Assembly: GCA_020635875.1 (NCBI GenBank)
Contig: JACJYY010000004.1
Location: forward strand, 248,001-312,000
From: Flavobacteriales bacterium
GTDB lineage: Bacteria > Bacteroidota > Bacteroidia > Flavobacteriales > Flavobacteriaceae
Direction of reading: 5' to 3'
Length of the DNA stretch: 64,000 nucleotides
Shown here: positions 52,699 through 62,193 of the stretch, in pieces
Numbering within the stretch: the stretch's first letter is position 1
How the letters are laid out: the number at the start of each line of letters is the position of its first letter
The notes under the pieces: generated by a model
Seen by the model: the letters and a program-made list of their open reading frames with translations, nothing else
What the model was told of the DNA's origin: nothing
Databases searched by the model: none
Made by a program: the position numbers and the translations under genes

Positions 52699-54060
52699 AT
52701 GAGTTACGAAAATGCTAAAAATAGAATCGATGCTATAAAGACTAAAGTTAAGGGGCTTGGTGTACTCAATGCTGAACAAAAAAAGAAGATTAACTATAAG
52801 TTTAGGCTAGAATGGAATTTTAACTCCAATAGCATGGAAGGTAACACTCTTACAATTGAGGAAACTAGAAGTGTAATGATTGGTAATCTTACGGTCAATG
52901 ACAAACCCTTAAAAGATATTATAGAAATGCAAGGTCATGACCGAGTGGTTAGTGAGATTTTAAGTATAGGAAAAGGGGAATTAAGGCTTTCTGAAAAAAG
53001 AATTTGTGACATTCATAAAGCAATAATGTATGAAGATGATGATGCTCTAAAAGATAAAATAGGAAAATGGAAACAAGAGCCTAATATGATTTATAATCAT
53101 AAAAATGAAAAATATGATTTTGTAGCTCCTGAAGAAGTTCCTACTAGAATTCACGCTCTTTTGAACAAAACTAATGCCTCAATTGATGCTATTTTTGCTA
53201 CTAAAAAAAATGCACCTCACCCAATAGATGTAGCATTAGAGTTTCATTTAGACTATTTAGAGATTCATCCCTTCTACGATGGAAATGGAAGAACAGCTAG
53301 GATACTTACAAACTTATTGCTTATTTCATGTGGTTATAATCCATTTTGGATAAATGAAAAAGATAGGAAGGTGTATTACAAATATATTAGCGATATACAA
53401 GGATATGGCGGTTCAAAGGAATTGTTTTTCGAATATTGCGCTGGCTTAATTGAACGTTCGGAACAACTAGTTTTAAACGCTATCCAAGGTATCGATATTG
53501 AAGATGATGATGATTTAAACAAAGAAATTAGTTTATTAAAAAGACAGCTCGAAGGTGAAAAATTCACAAAGTCACCAAAAAATATTTATGCTATTTTTCA
53601 ACAGGTAAATAAAGACTTATGGCAACCTTTGTTTGTTATAATTTCAAAGTTTGATGATTTTTTTAGTGAAAACAAAACAAAACGCTTTGTGAATAATGAA
53701 GATGAAATATATCCTACCAAATCAATACTTCCAGAAATATCAAATCCATTTGAAAAATCAACTAAACCTTCAGATTTCAAAATATTTGGACATAATATTT
53801 ATGAAATAGATGTTTATAAAATAGAATGGTTTCATTCTAAATATGGCTTAAAAAAAGCTAAAAGCAATAACACATATGAGATTAATTTTTCCATTTCTTT
53901 CGATACAACTAGTTACTCTTTAAAACTGTCAATCAATTATTTTGAAATTTGGGAAAGTGATTACTTCTACAATGAATTTCCAAATAAGGAAAGTATTGAA
54001 AAACTGAAAAAGGAATTAGGAAAAAAATTAATGGAAAATATTAAAAATGACATTAATTAA
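52699..54060 (+). CDS. Fic family protein (class II, self-inhibited AMP transferase) inside the trp operon
   Basis: 453 aa. Active-site motif HPFYDGNGRTAR at 190-201 matches HPFxxGNGRxxR completely. Inhibitory helix motif [S/T]xxxE[G/N] is present upstream of it as SNSMEG (Ser43, Glu47), so this is a class II Fic. The last about 190 residues match nothing I know. Fic proteins transfer AMP to protein hydroxyls. The gene lies between trpD (27-bp gap) and trpC; its stop TAA (54058-54060) overlaps the trpC ATG (TAATG). It contains many Lys/Asn/Ile codons and looks more AT-rich than the trp genes, so it was likely acquired. Confidence 0.92.
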   Translation: MSYENAKNRIDAIKTKVKGLGVLNAEQKKKINYKFRLEWNFNSNSMEGNTLTIEETRSVMIGNLTVNDKPLKDIIEMQGHDRVVSEILSIGKGELRLSEKRICDIHKAIMYEDDDALKDKIGKWKQEPNMIYNHKNEKYDFVAPEEVPTRIHALLNKTNASIDAIFATKKNAPHPIDVALEFHLDYLEIHPFYDGNGRTARILTNLLLISCGYNPFWINEKDRKVYYKYISDIQGYGGSKELFFEYCAGLIERSEQLVLNAIQGIDIEDDDDLNKEISLLKRQLEGEKFTKSPKNIYAIFQQVNKDLWQPLFVIISKFDDFFSENKTKRFVNNEDEIYPTKSILPEISNPFEKSTKPSDFKIFGHNIYEIDVYKIEWFHSKYGLKKAKSNNTYEINFSISFDTTSYSLKLSINYFEIWESDYFYNEFPNKESIEKLKKELGKKLMENIKNDIN

Positions 54061-54851
54061 TGAATATTCTAGATAAAATAGTTTTAGATAAACGCAGAGA
54101 AGTTGTCTTAAAAAAGAGCGTTATACCTGTATCTCAATTGGAGCAATCTGTTCTTTTTGAACAAAGCAAGCGTTCTGTTGTAGCCAATATGCATAACAGT
54201 ACTTACGGTATTATTGCAGAACACAAAAGACGATCACCTTCTAAATCGGTTATTAATCAAAGTTTTACGGTTGAAGAAGTAACTCAAGGTTATGAAAAAG
54301 CAGGTGTAGCAGGAATTTCAGTATTAACTGACGGTAAATACTTTGGCGGTTCATTAGACGATTTGTTATTAGCTAGAGCCTCGGTGAATACACCGCTATT
54401 AAGAAAAGAGTTCGTTATTGATGAATATCAATTGCTTGAAGCGAAAGCCTATGGAGCCGATTTCATCTTATTAATTGCTGCTATTTTAACTCGAGATGAA
54501 ATCAAACAATTATCTGAGTTCGCACACAGCATTGATTTAGAGGTATTGTTAGAAGTACATAACGAAGAAGAGTTACATAAATCAATTATGCCAAGTTTAG
54601 ACTTGATAGGTGTAAACAACAGAAACCTAAAAACTTTTGACGTAAGTCTTGAAACAAGTAAATCATTAGCTGAGAAAATCCCTAATGAATTTATCAAAGT
54701 TTCCGAAAGCGGAATTAGTTCTGTTGCAGCTATACAGGAGTTACAGCCTTATGGCTACAAAGGTTTCTTGATTGGAGAAAACTTTATGAAAACGAATAAT
54801 GCAGGATTGAGTTGCCAGGAGTTTATTCAGAATTTGAAATTTGAAATTTGA
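54060..54851 (+). CDS. trpC: Indole-3-glycerol-phosphate synthase
   Basis: 263 aa. IIAEHKRRSPSKSVINQSF, GISVLTDGKYFGGSLDDLLLARASVNTPLLRKEFVIDEYQ and IKVSESGISSVAAIQEL are diagnostic TIM-barrel motifs. It closes the indole ring of CdRP. Its ATG overlaps the fic stop, so its translation probably depends on fic being translated. Not fused to trpF. Confidence 0.97.
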   Translation: MNILDKIVLDKRREVVLKKSVIPVSQLEQSVLFEQSKRSVVANMHNSTYGIIAEHKRRSPSKSVINQSFTVEEVTQGYEKAGVAGISVLTDGKYFGGSLDDLLLARASVNTPLLRKEFVIDEYQLLEAKAYGADFILLIAAILTRDEIKQLSEFAHSIDLEVLLEVHNEEELHKSIMPSLDLIGVNNRNLKTFDVSLETSKSLAEKIPNEFIKVSESGISSVAAIQELQPYGYKGFLIGENFMKTNNAGLSCQEFIQNLKFEI

Positions 54852-54879
54852 TAATGTTACAGTCTAAAATCTTCTTTTC

Positions 54880-55515
54880 ATGAATCTCAAATCTTCAAGT
54901 TGCAAACTGAAAATATGCGGAATGAAATATCCCGAAAATATAATTCAAGTAGGACAACTCCTACCCGATTATATGGGGTTTATCTTTTACGATAAGTCGG
55001 CTCGTTTTTTAGATTCAGATATTCCAGAATTACCACAATCAATAAAAAAAACAGGTGTTTTTGTGAATGCGACTTTTGGAGAAATCCAAAACACTATTGA
55101 AAAACATGGTCTTAAAGCCGTACAATTACATGGAGAGGAATCTTACGCTTTATGTTCACGAGTACAGGCTCTAAATGTTGAAGTAATCAAAGTATTCAGT
55201 GTCAAAGATGAATTTAACTTTGACGTATTGAAACCCTACGAAGGTTATGTTGATTATTTTTTGTTTGACACCAAAGGAAAGCACCCTGGAGGAAATGGGT
55301 ATACCTTTGATTGGAATACTTTAAAAGAGTACCCCTCAGCTACTCCATTCTTTTTGAGTGGAGGAATAGGAATTGAAGAAATAGAAGCCGTTAAAGCTAT
55401 TTTAAAGACAGATTTACCAATTTATGCCTTGGATATCAATAGTAAATTTGAAATTGAACCAGGACTAAAAAACATAGAATTATTACAAGAGTTTAAAACT
55501 CGTTTAGATTTATAA
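54880..55515 (+). CDS. trpF: Phosphoribosylanthranilate isomerase
   Basis: 211 aa. N-terminal [13 protein letters not shown] and [13 protein letters not shown] carry the catalytic Cys and phosphate site; [15 protein letters not shown] follows; C-terminal [17 protein letters not shown] and [12 protein letters not shown]. The start at 54880 is upstream of the first strand, as needed. It sits between trpC and trpB (2-bp gap). Confidence 0.95.
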   Translation: MNLKSSSCKLKICGMKYPENIIQVGQLLPDYMGFIFYDKSARFLDSDIPELPQSIKKTGVFVNATFGEIQNTIEKHGLKAVQLHGEESYALCSRVQALNVEVIKVFSVKDEFNFDVLKPYEGYVDYFLFDTKGKHPGGNGYTFDWNTLKEYPSATPFFLSGGIGIEEIEAVKAILKTDLPIYALDINSKFEIEPGLKNIELLQEFKTRLDL

Positions 55516-55517
55516 TT

Positions 55518-56702
55518 ATGAAAACATACCACGTAGACGAAAACGGTTATTATGGCCAATTTGGAGGAGCCTACATCCCTGAGATGTTGTATCCTAATGT
55601 AGAAGAACTGCGTCAACAGTATCTGAAGCTAACCGCAGAACCTTCATTCAAAGAGGAGTTCAATAAGCTGCTGAAAGATTATGTAGGACGTCCTACTCCT
55701 TTATATTTTGCCAAGCGTTTATCCGAAAAATACAACACGAAGATTTATCTGAAAAGAGAAGATTTGTGTCATACGGGGGCACATAAAGTAAATAATACCA
55801 TTGGGCAAATTCTTTTAGCGAAGAGATTAGGTAAAAACAGGATCATCGCCGAAACTGGTGCGGGACAACACGGTGTAGCTACTGCTACCGTTTGTGCCTT
55901 GATGGGAATAAAGTGCGTAGTTTACATGGGAGCAATTGACATTCAGCGTCAAGCGCCAAATGTGGCTCGTATGAAAATGTTAGGCGCTGAAGTAAGACCT
56001 GCAACATCAGGATCTAAAACCTTAAAAGACGCAACGAACGAGGCTATTCGCGATTGGATTAACAACCCCGTAGATACGCATTATATCATTGGTTCTGCTA
56101 TTGGTCCACACCCTTATCCGGATATGGTTTCTCGTTTTCAGAGTGTAATATCTGAAGAAATCAAATCGCAACTTCTAGAACATGAAGGACGCGAAAATCC
56201 TGATCACGTAATTGCCTGTGTGGGTGGAGGAAGTAACGCTGCAGGAGCGTTTTATCATTTTGTAGACACTCCCGGAGTGAACATCATCGCAGTTGAAGCC
56301 GCTGGAGAAGGAATTCATTCAGGTAAAAGTGCTGCGACAACAGTACTAGGAAAAGAAGGAATTATCCACGGCTGTAAGACTTTATTAATGCAGTCTAATG
56401 ATGGGCAGATTACGGAACCACATTCCATTTCTGCAGGATTAGATTATCCAGGGATTGGCCCAATGCACGCTCATTTATGTAAAAGTGGACGTGCAGAATT
56501 CTTTTCTATCACAGATGAAGACGCTATGCAAGGAGGATTACAACTGTGTCAATTAGAAGGAATCATTCCTGCCATAGAAAGTTCGCATGCTTTGGCTGTA
56601 TTAGACCATAAAAAGTTTGGTTCAGATGAGATTGTAGTTTTAAATCTTTCTGGACGTGGGGACAAGGATCTAAATACTTATATCAACTATTTCAACTTAT
56701 AA
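55518..56702 (+). CDS. trpB: Tryptophan synthase beta chain
   Basis: 394 aa. PLP-Lys in [32 protein letters not shown], phosphate-binding [15 protein letters not shown] and LSGRGDKDL. It joins indole with serine. Normal length. 2 bp after trpF. Confidence 0.98.
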   Translation: MKTYHVDENGYYGQFGGAYIPEMLYPNVEELRQQYLKLTAEPSFKEEFNKLLKDYVGRPTPLYFAKRLSEKYNTKIYLKREDLCHTGAHKVNNTIGQILLAKRLGKNRIIAETGAGQHGVATATVCALMGIKCVVYMGAIDIQRQAPNVARMKMLGAEVRPATSGSKTLKDATNEAIRDWINNPVDTHYIIGSAIGPHPYPDMVSRFQSVISEEIKSQLLEHEGRENPDHVIACVGGGSNAAGAFYHFVDTPGVNIIAVEAAGEGIHSGKSAATTVLGKEGIIHGCKTLLMQSNDGQITEPHSISAGLDYPGIGPMHAHLCKSGRAEFFSITDEDAMQGGLQLCQLEGIIPAIESSHALAVLDHKKFGSDEIVVLNLSGRGDKDLNTYINYFNL

Positions 56703-56729
56703 TTCTAGCCTACTAAAAATAGAAACGTA

Positions 56730-57497
56730 ATGAATCGCATTCAACAAAAATTACAAGAAAACAAAAAGTTACTATCGATCTATTTCACGGCTGGATATCC
56801 ACAAATAGATGATACTGTAACCATAATTGAAAAGCTTCAGGAAAATGGTGTAGACATGATTGAAATTGGATTACCATTCAGTGATCCTTTGGCAGATGGG
56901 CCAGTTATTCAAGAGAGTTCGACTAAAGCCTTGAATAATGGAATGACTACAAAAAAACTTTTTGAACAAATACAAAATATTCGTCAAACAGTTGATATTC
57001 CGTTAGTTATTATGGGTTACTTCAACCCAATGTTACAGTACGGAATGGAAGCGTTTTGTGCCAAATGTGCATCCATAGGTATTGATGGTTTAATTATTCC
57101 TGACCTTCCAGTTGATGTTTATGATCGTGAATACAAAGCTATTTTTGAGAAGTACAATCTATCCAATATCTTTTTGATTACACCACAAACATCAGATGAA
57201 CGGATTCGATATATTGACAGTGTTTCGGATGCATTCATCTACATGGTAAGCAGTGCTGCTGTAACAGGAGCTAAAGGAAGTTTTGGAGAGATACAACAAC
57301 AGTATTTTGAGAGAGTGAATGGATTAAAACTAAAGAATCCTCAGATTGTTGGCTTTGGTATCAGTAATAAAATTACTTTTGAGCAAGCTACTACTTATGC
57401 AAAGGGAGCCATCATTGGAAGTGCATTTATCAATATGATTACTAAAGATGGTGTGAAAGGCATTGATAACTTTGTTAAAAAAGTACTAAATGGTTAA
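56730..57497 (+). CDS. trpA: Tryptophan synthase alpha chain
   Basis: 255 aa. Catalytic Glu in DMIEIGLPFSDPLADGPVIQES, Asp in GIDGLIIPDLPVDVY, GVTGAKG-type loop here AAVTGAKGSFGE, and VGFGISNKITF. It splits indole-3-glycerol phosphate and passes indole to TrpB. Last gene of the trp operon; no obvious terminator follows. Confidence 0.97.
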   Translation: MNRIQQKLQENKKLLSIYFTAGYPQIDDTVTIIEKLQENGVDMIEIGLPFSDPLADGPVIQESSTKALNNGMTTKKLFEQIQNIRQTVDIPLVIMGYFNPMLQYGMEAFCAKCASIGIDGLIIPDLPVDVYDREYKAIFEKYNLSNIFLITPQTSDERIRYIDSVSDAFIYMVSSAAVTGAKGSFGEIQQQYFERVNGLKLKNPQIVGFGISNKITFEQATTYAKGAIIGSAFINMITKDGVKGIDNFVKKVLNG

Positions 57498-57552
57498 ATA
57501 TGTTTTTATATCTTCCGACATGGCATTTAATTTGCACTAGATTGACGAAAAA

Positions 57553-58176
57553 ATGATTATGAAAAAAGCATTACTCTTCTTATCACTACTTATCTCCTAT
57601 CTATCGTTTGCTCAACCTCAAAAAGAAGTTTTGTTAGATGACTTTGACGGCAAGACTGATTACGACTGGACATCAGGTAGTACACCTGAGCATTATAAGA
57701 CTATTAAAAAAGGTTTTTTTCATATCATTAACAAGAGTAAATCAAAAATTACTTGGAACTCTGTAAGAGTCCCAATAGATACCTCTAATAATTTTTCCAT
57801 CGAAACTAGTGTTGCTTTATTTCAAGAAAATGAAGGAGAAGCTTTCTTGATTTATGGGGAAGATAAAAACGCTTTGAAATTTCATTTTGTTCGTATTCGT
57901 GATGTAAAGAACAAATATTCAATTCAATTTGGAACATTTCAAAATGGAAAATGGGAAGGAGATTGGAGAAACATTACGATCAACCCCCTTAAACAATTCA
58001 ATCGCATTACCGTTCGCAGAAAAGGAAAGGAAATGTTGTTTCTAATTAATGGGATAATTGAACACAGAGAGTCGTTTAAACCATTCTTTGGCGACACTAT
58101 TGCTCTTGGAACAGGAGGACCTCAACACGCTGTATTTGATTATATCTTAGTTTTTGACGAAAGAGAAGGAAACTAA
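57553..58176 (+). CDS. Exported jelly-roll protein (laminin-G/DUF1080-like)
   Basis: 207 aa, signal peptide about 1-20 (YLSFAQ). The mature part reads LLDDFDGKTDYDWTSGSTPEHYKTIKKGFFHI ... WNSVRVPIDTSNNFSIETSVALFQENEGEAFLIYGED ... FDYILVFDE, a concanavalin-like sandwich similar to DUF1080 glycan-binding proteins. Function unknown. It overlaps the convergent HAD gene by 4 bp. Confidence 0.78.
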   Translation: MIMKKALLFLSLLISYLSFAQPQKEVLLDDFDGKTDYDWTSGSTPEHYKTIKKGFFHIINKSKSKITWNSVRVPIDTSNNFSIETSVALFQENEGEAFLIYGEDKNALKFHFVRIRDVKNKYSIQFGTFQNGKWEGDWRNITINPLKQFNRITVRRKGKEMLFLINGIIEHRESFKPFFGDTIALGTGGPQHAVFDYILVFDEREGN

Positions 58177-58958
58177 AGCAGTTTCTTACGGATCATCTTT
58201 GTAACTCCTTCGTTGTTATTATCTAAATCTGTAATAAATTTAGCTGCTTTGATAATTTCTGGATGTGCATTTTTCATAGCATAACTGTGGTGCGCACCCT
58301 GAATCATTTCAAGGTCGTTTAACATATCTCCAAAAACCATTGTTTCTTCTGGACGAATTCCTAAATGTTTTTGTATATACCCTAAAGCGATTCCCTTGTG
58401 AGCATGGGTTAACGTAATATCAATCCACATATGACTGGAGAGTGCTACTTTATAATCTCCATGATAAGGTAAAAAATGAGGATAACTGTTAGTTGCCGCA
58501 TTGTTAAAATCACAAACACTTACTTTTAAAAGGGTATCCTTCACTTTTGTTAAATCATCTACTTGGTTTACATTTTTAAAAAAGAATTTAATCGTCGATA
58601 CAAACTCAGGATCTGAATCTTCTATATAAGCTGCATTTTTAGCACACAAAACAGTAAAACAGGCTGGTACTTGCCGTACTTTCTCAATAAACATATTAGC
58701 TGTTGGTTGATCCATAGGATTCACAAATAACTCTTCTCTTCCCTGCCTAACAACTGTTCCGTTATCGGATAAAATCAAAAGACGTTCACTAATGGGTTGT
58801 AAAGTTTCGTATAAATTATGATACTGCCTCCCACTCGCTACCGCAAAGGTTATTCCTTTGGCTCTAAGCTGTTCTTCCACTTCAAAGAAGTCTGATGGTA
58901 GTTGATGTTGATCATTCAACAAGGTTCCATCCATATCTGAGACCACAAGTTTTATCAT
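58173..58958 (-). CDS. HAD hydrolase, Cof subfamily (IIB)
   Basis: 261 aa. Motif I DMDGTLLND with the nucleophile Asp, motif II in ASGRQYHN, and the motif IV region MVFGDMLNDLEMI; Cof-like cap between. A sugar-phosphate phosphatase in most relatives. 12 bp downstream of the small gene at 58971. Confidence 0.93.
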   Translation of the reverse strand: MIKLVVSDMDGTLLNDQHQLPSDFFEVEEQLRAKGITFAVASGRQYHNLYETLQPISERLLILSDNGTVVRQGREELFVNPMDQPTANMFIEKVRQVPACFTVLCAKNAAYIEDSDPEFVSTIKFFFKNVNQVDDLTKVKDTLLKVSVCDFNNAATNSYPHFLPYHGDYKVALSSHMWIDITLTHAHKGIALGYIQKHLGIRPEETMVFGDMLNDLEMIQGAHHSYAMKNAHPEIIKAAKFITDLDNNNEGVTKMIRKKLL

Positions 58959-58970
58959 GTCAAATTTAAT

Positions 58971-59276
58971 TTACACCAATACTTCAAAAGAGCCTTCTTT
59001 TCCTATAAAAACTTCTTTTGTTATCGAATCCATTGAGTTAGTTGTCGAATAACAAGCACATGCCGAAGAATGAACACAAGTGTAGAATATGGTTAATCTG
59101 ATCTTCTTTCCGTTTTCGGTTTCAGTTTCACTATAAATGATAATGTCTAAAGAAGAAAAATCTGGCCACCCTCCTGTATTACAAAATTCGAACTGATCGA
59201 ATTTGTTTAAGTTCTTTTTTATTAGAGATATGACGGATTGCTTGTTGAGTATCAAATTGAATATATTATTGTCCAA
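58971..59276 (-). CDS. Small hypothetical protein
   Basis: 101 aa. No signal peptide or membrane helix. The middle IYSETETENGKKIRLTIFYTCVHSSACACYSTTNSMDSITKEVFIGKEGSFEVLV contains three nearby Cys. Its spacing (15 bp after the DUF389 gene, 12 bp before the HAD gene) supports a real operon member. I do not recognise it. Confidence 0.6.
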   Translation of the reverse strand: MDNNIFNLILNKQSVISLIKKNLNKFDQFEFCNTGGWPDFSSLDIIIYSETETENGKKIRLTIFYTCVHSSACACYSTTNSMDSITKEVFIGKEGSFEVLV

Positions 59277-59291
59277 TAACAGAATAAATCA

Positions 59292-60722
59292 TCATCTCAC
59301 TAACAATGAATCGACTTTTAGTTCTTTGGTAATCCAACCTCTTAAATTATTATTCCTTTTGGCGTTAAGCGAGTCCACCACTTTGAATTTCCATTTTGGA
59401 AATATGACCTTAAACGTATCCACTTTAATAAAATTAGATTGCATAATCTCCCCGTATCCTAACTCTGCTAAATCAGGAAAACGAATTTTGGCATCTTTAG
59501 CCACAATGTTAAAAGATGTTACTTTTGACGGAGAATTACTAAATCCTTCTGAATTAAGCAATTTCATGTTTAGTTCGCTCACTTTATCCAATAAGATTTT
59601 ATTTTCAGTTTCCATTCGGTTTATTTCTGCGATATATCGATCATTCGCTTTAGAAATTTGGTCCAAACCTCGTGCATTATTTCCTTTAACAAGTAAAGTA
59701 AAACTGGATAACCTTTTGTAATTTTTCAGCTCATTTTGTAAATCGCTAACTGTAGCTTCGGCAATTTCCCCGTCAAAAAACAGTTTAATACTTTGATTAT
59801 CGTAGTCGTAAAAATCTTTTCTTAAGTACAGGTTTTCGTTAGCTTGAATTTCGTTATTCAAAAATAATTTGTATTCATGCTCTGCTTGACTCTTTTTTAG
59901 TATCACATAAAACGTGTATGTTGCAGGAATCATAGCCAAAATTGCTACAAACGAAGCCAACTTTGCAATTCTTTCTCGTTTAACCGAATCCGCATGAACC
60001 AACATCGGAAAACGCAAAAATTTTGAAACTACAAAAGTGGATAACGCAATAAAAATAGCGTTGATGAAAAATAAATAGAGCGCACCAATAGCATATTTAA
60101 CGTTTAAAACGGCAATTCCGTAACCCACTGTGCATAAAGGAGGCATCAAAGCCGTTGCAATAGCTACACCAGCTATAGCGTTAGGCATAGTTCCTCTTTT
60201 GGACTTAGCCACAATTAAGGCTAAACCTCCAGATATAGCCACAAACACATCCAAAATTGTGGGTGCTGTACGAGCTTCTAACTCTGGGGTTAATTCTGTA
60301 ATTGGAGAAAGAGCAAAATAGATGGTTGCTGTAATCACACTCAAACTGACCATTACACCTAAATTCACAAAAGACCGTCTTAATGTTTTTACATCATTTA
60401 TTGCAATGGATAAACCTATTCCAACAATTGGTGCCATTAAGGGCGAAATTAACATCGCACCGATTACCACTGCTGTAGAACTCACATTTAGTCCAATGGA
60501 TGCTATAAATATGGAAAATACCAAAATCCAGGCATTGTGACCCTGAAAAGGAATATCCTTCTTAATGGCTTCAATGGTATTTTCTTTATCAGTATCCTCT
60601 CGAATATCAAGGAGTTTAGACAAAAACGTTTTTAAACTTGTAAATAGTCCTGCTGCGTCTTTACGTACAGTTTCTTTGATATCCTCATTATTAGGATAGG
60701 TGTTTTTTGCAGTGTTTTCCAT
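59292..60722 (-). CDS. DUF389 (TIGR00341) multi-spanning membrane protein
   Basis: 476 aa. The first about 310 residues have six or so membrane helices, with motifs IAIGAMLISPLMAPIVGIGLSIAINDVKTLRRS and SGGLALIVAKSKRGTMPNAIAGVAIATALMPPLCTVGYG typical of DUF389. The C-terminal about 170 residues are soluble (KDFYDYDNQSIKLFFDGEI...). Function unknown; relatives are linked to ion or stress responses. It is first in an operon with the 101-aa protein and the HAD phosphatase. Confidence 0.88.
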   Translation of the reverse strand: MENTAKNTYPNNEDIKETVRKDAAGLFTSLKTFLSKLLDIREDTDKENTIEAIKKDIPFQGHNAWILVFSIFIASIGLNVSSTAVVIGAMLISPLMAPIVGIGLSIAINDVKTLRRSFVNLGVMVSLSVITATIYFALSPITELTPELEARTAPTILDVFVAISGGLALIVAKSKRGTMPNAIAGVAIATALMPPLCTVGYGIAVLNVKYAIGALYLFFINAIFIALSTFVVSKFLRFPMLVHADSVKRERIAKLASFVAILAMIPATYTFYVILKKSQAEHEYKLFLNNEIQANENLYLRKDFYDYDNQSIKLFFDGEIAEATVSDLQNELKNYKRLSSFTLLVKGNNARGLDQISKANDRYIAEINRMETENKILLDKVSELNMKLLNSEGFSNSPSKVTSFNIVAKDAKIRFPDLAELGYGEIMQSNFIKVDTFKVIFPKWKFKVVDSLNAKRNNNLRGWITKELKVDSLLVR

Positions 60723-60865
60723 AATAAACCTTAATTAGGTTGATGGGAACTAATATCTTTCATTTTTTGGCTGTGACCAAAAGAATATAGTGTTTATTCG
60801 TTGATTAAGAATTAATCTCCCTGATTTGCATCGAATAGAGGAATTAAGCCTTATAAAATTTTTTA

Positions 60866-61501
60866 TTAGAATTTATCCTCGTTCCATTTTGAAGGGTTAT
60901 TGATGATGTATTCCGAAATATTTTGAAAAGACTGTTCATTGCGGATAATGTGTTCATAATAATTTCGTTGCCACAATTTACCATCAAACGATTGCCACCC
61001 CATTGATTTTACACCACGAATATATTCATTGGTGGTCATGGTTTTGAACCATTGCACCACACGATGTAGGGGCGAACCTGCGTGTTCGCCCATTATTGGG
61101 TTTACGTTGTCATCATTTATATTAGGGCAGACACATCGTAGGGGCGAACCTGTGTGTTCGCCCGTTATTGGGGACATATTGTCATCGTTAATATTAGGGC
61201 AGACACGCAGGTCTGCCCCTACGGTATCCCCAACGTTTTCCACAATACAATGAAAATGGTTTGGCATTACAATCATTTCATGGCAACGGATATCGGAAAA
61301 TTTGTTTTCCAATTCATAATACCATTTTTCTACCATCATGCCTGCGTCATTCAAAACCATTTCCCCATTAATAACATCACCAAATATACATTCTCGATTT
61401 TGGGTGCATATCGTTATAAAATACAACCCTGCCTGCGAATAATCGTATTCTGGTAATCGGATAGATTTTCGTTGGTGAAAATTGGGGTTGATTTTATTCA
61501 T
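60866..61501 (-). CDS. REP-associated tyrosine transposase (RAYT, Y1) with internal repeat insertion
   Basis: 211 aa. HUH motif NHFH at 81-84 in MIVMPNHFHCIVEN; catalytic Tyr probably 181 or 182 in LWQRNYYEHIIRNE; VVQWFKTMTTNEYIRGVK is a core family motif. Residues 100-147 are two exact-length 24-residue copies (VCPNINDDN.sPI.GEH.GSPL..), encoded by two 72-bp copies of palindromic DNA (61065-61218). These enzymes nick and move REP palindromes. It sits downstream of the his operon. Confidence 0.88.
   Translation of the reverse strand: MNKINPNFHQRKSIRLPEYDYSQAGLYFITICTQNRECIFGDVINGEMVLNDAGMMVEKWYYELENKFSDIRCHEMIVMPNHFHCIVENVGDTVGADLRVCPNINDDNMSPITGEHTGSPLRCVCPNINDDNVNPIMGEHAGSPLHRVVQWFKTMTTNEYIRGVKSMGWQSFDGKLWQRNYYEHIIRNEQSFQNISEYIINNPSKWNEDKF
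61065..61218 (+). repeat. REP-like palindromes, tandem 72-bp duplication inside the RAYT gene
   Basis: Palindromes GGGCGAAC..GTTCGCCC at 61070-61091 and 61142-61163 are exactly 72 bp apart, within a duplicated block that also repeats the ATTGGG...GTCATC...ATATTAGGGCAGACAC text. A third palindrome GGGCAGAC..GTCTGCCC lies at 61197-61218. All are preserved in the RAYT frame (72 = 24 codons). GTAGGGGCGAAC-type text is a common REP-like repeat. Confidence 0.9.
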
Positions 61502-61529
61502 TTATCAAAAACATACGTTACGAAGCACT

Positions 61530-61565
61530 AAAAAAGGCAGTAATTTTTCAATTACTACCTTTTAA
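61530..61565 (-). terminator. Intrinsic terminator of the his operon
   Basis: AAAAGGCAGTAATT (61532-61545) pairs with AATTACTACCTTTT (61550-61563), a 14-bp stem with one G-U on the minus strand, ending in a T-run. It is just after the hisIE stop. Confidence 0.88.
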
Positions 61566-61586
61566 ATATCTAGAATATATAAATTC

Positions 61587-62189
61587 TTACTTCTTACTCC
61601 TAGCCTTCAACACAGCTTCGATGTCTTTCAGTTTAAAGCCTTTGGCTTGTAAAAGCATGAGGTAGTGGAATAATAAATCCGCAGACTCTTCTTTGAATAA
61701 GTGGTCGTTGTTGTCTTTCGCTTCGATTACGACTTCTACTGCTTCTTCCCCTACTTTCTGAGCAACTTTATTGATTCCTTTATTGAATAATGAAGCTACA
61801 TAACTCTTTTCAGAATCAGCATTCGCAATACGAGATTCGATAGTTTCTTCCAATTCAGATAAAAAACCAAATCGAGATTCATTAACGCCAGCCCAACATG
61901 TATCTGTTCCTTTATGACAAGTAGGTCCTACAGGATTTACTTTAATAAGCAATGTATCTTTATCACAATCATTAGCGATGGAAACCAAATTTAAAAAGTT
62001 ACCACTTTCCTCTCCTTTAGTCCATAAGCGTTGCTTAGAACGACTATAAAAAGTCACCTTGCCTGTTTCTACCGTTTTTTGATAAGCCTCTTCATTCATA
62101 TATCCCAACATCAAAACCTGCATCGTAGTATTATCCTGAATAATTGCAGGAATTAATCCGTGAGCACTTTTTTTAAAATCTATTTCCAT
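61587..62189 (-). CDS. hisIE: Bifunctional phosphoribosyl-AMP cyclohydrolase / phosphoribosyl-ATP pyrophosphatase
   Basis: 200 aa. The HisI half (about 1-105) has LMLGYMNEEAYQKTVETGKVTFYSRSKQRLWTKGEESGN and PVGPTCHKGTDTCW with metal-binding Cys/His; the HisE half (about 110-200) has KVGEEAVEVVIEAK. Steps 2 and 3 of histidine synthesis. Last gene of the his operon, 4 bp after hisF. Confidence 0.97.
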   Translation of the reverse strand: MEIDFKKSAHGLIPAIIQDNTTMQVLMLGYMNEEAYQKTVETGKVTFYSRSKQRLWTKGEESGNFLNLVSIANDCDKDTLLIKVNPVGPTCHKGTDTCWAGVNESRFGFLSELEETIESRIANADSEKSYVASLFNKGINKVAQKVGEEAVEVVIEAKDNNDHLFKEESADLLFHYLMLLQAKGFKLKDIEAVLKARSKK

Positions 62190-62193
62190 ATCG

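Noticed and set aside
61029..61456. Plus-strand genes over the RAYT region
   Set aside because: They are open frames created by the REP palindromes and the antisense strand of the transposase gene.
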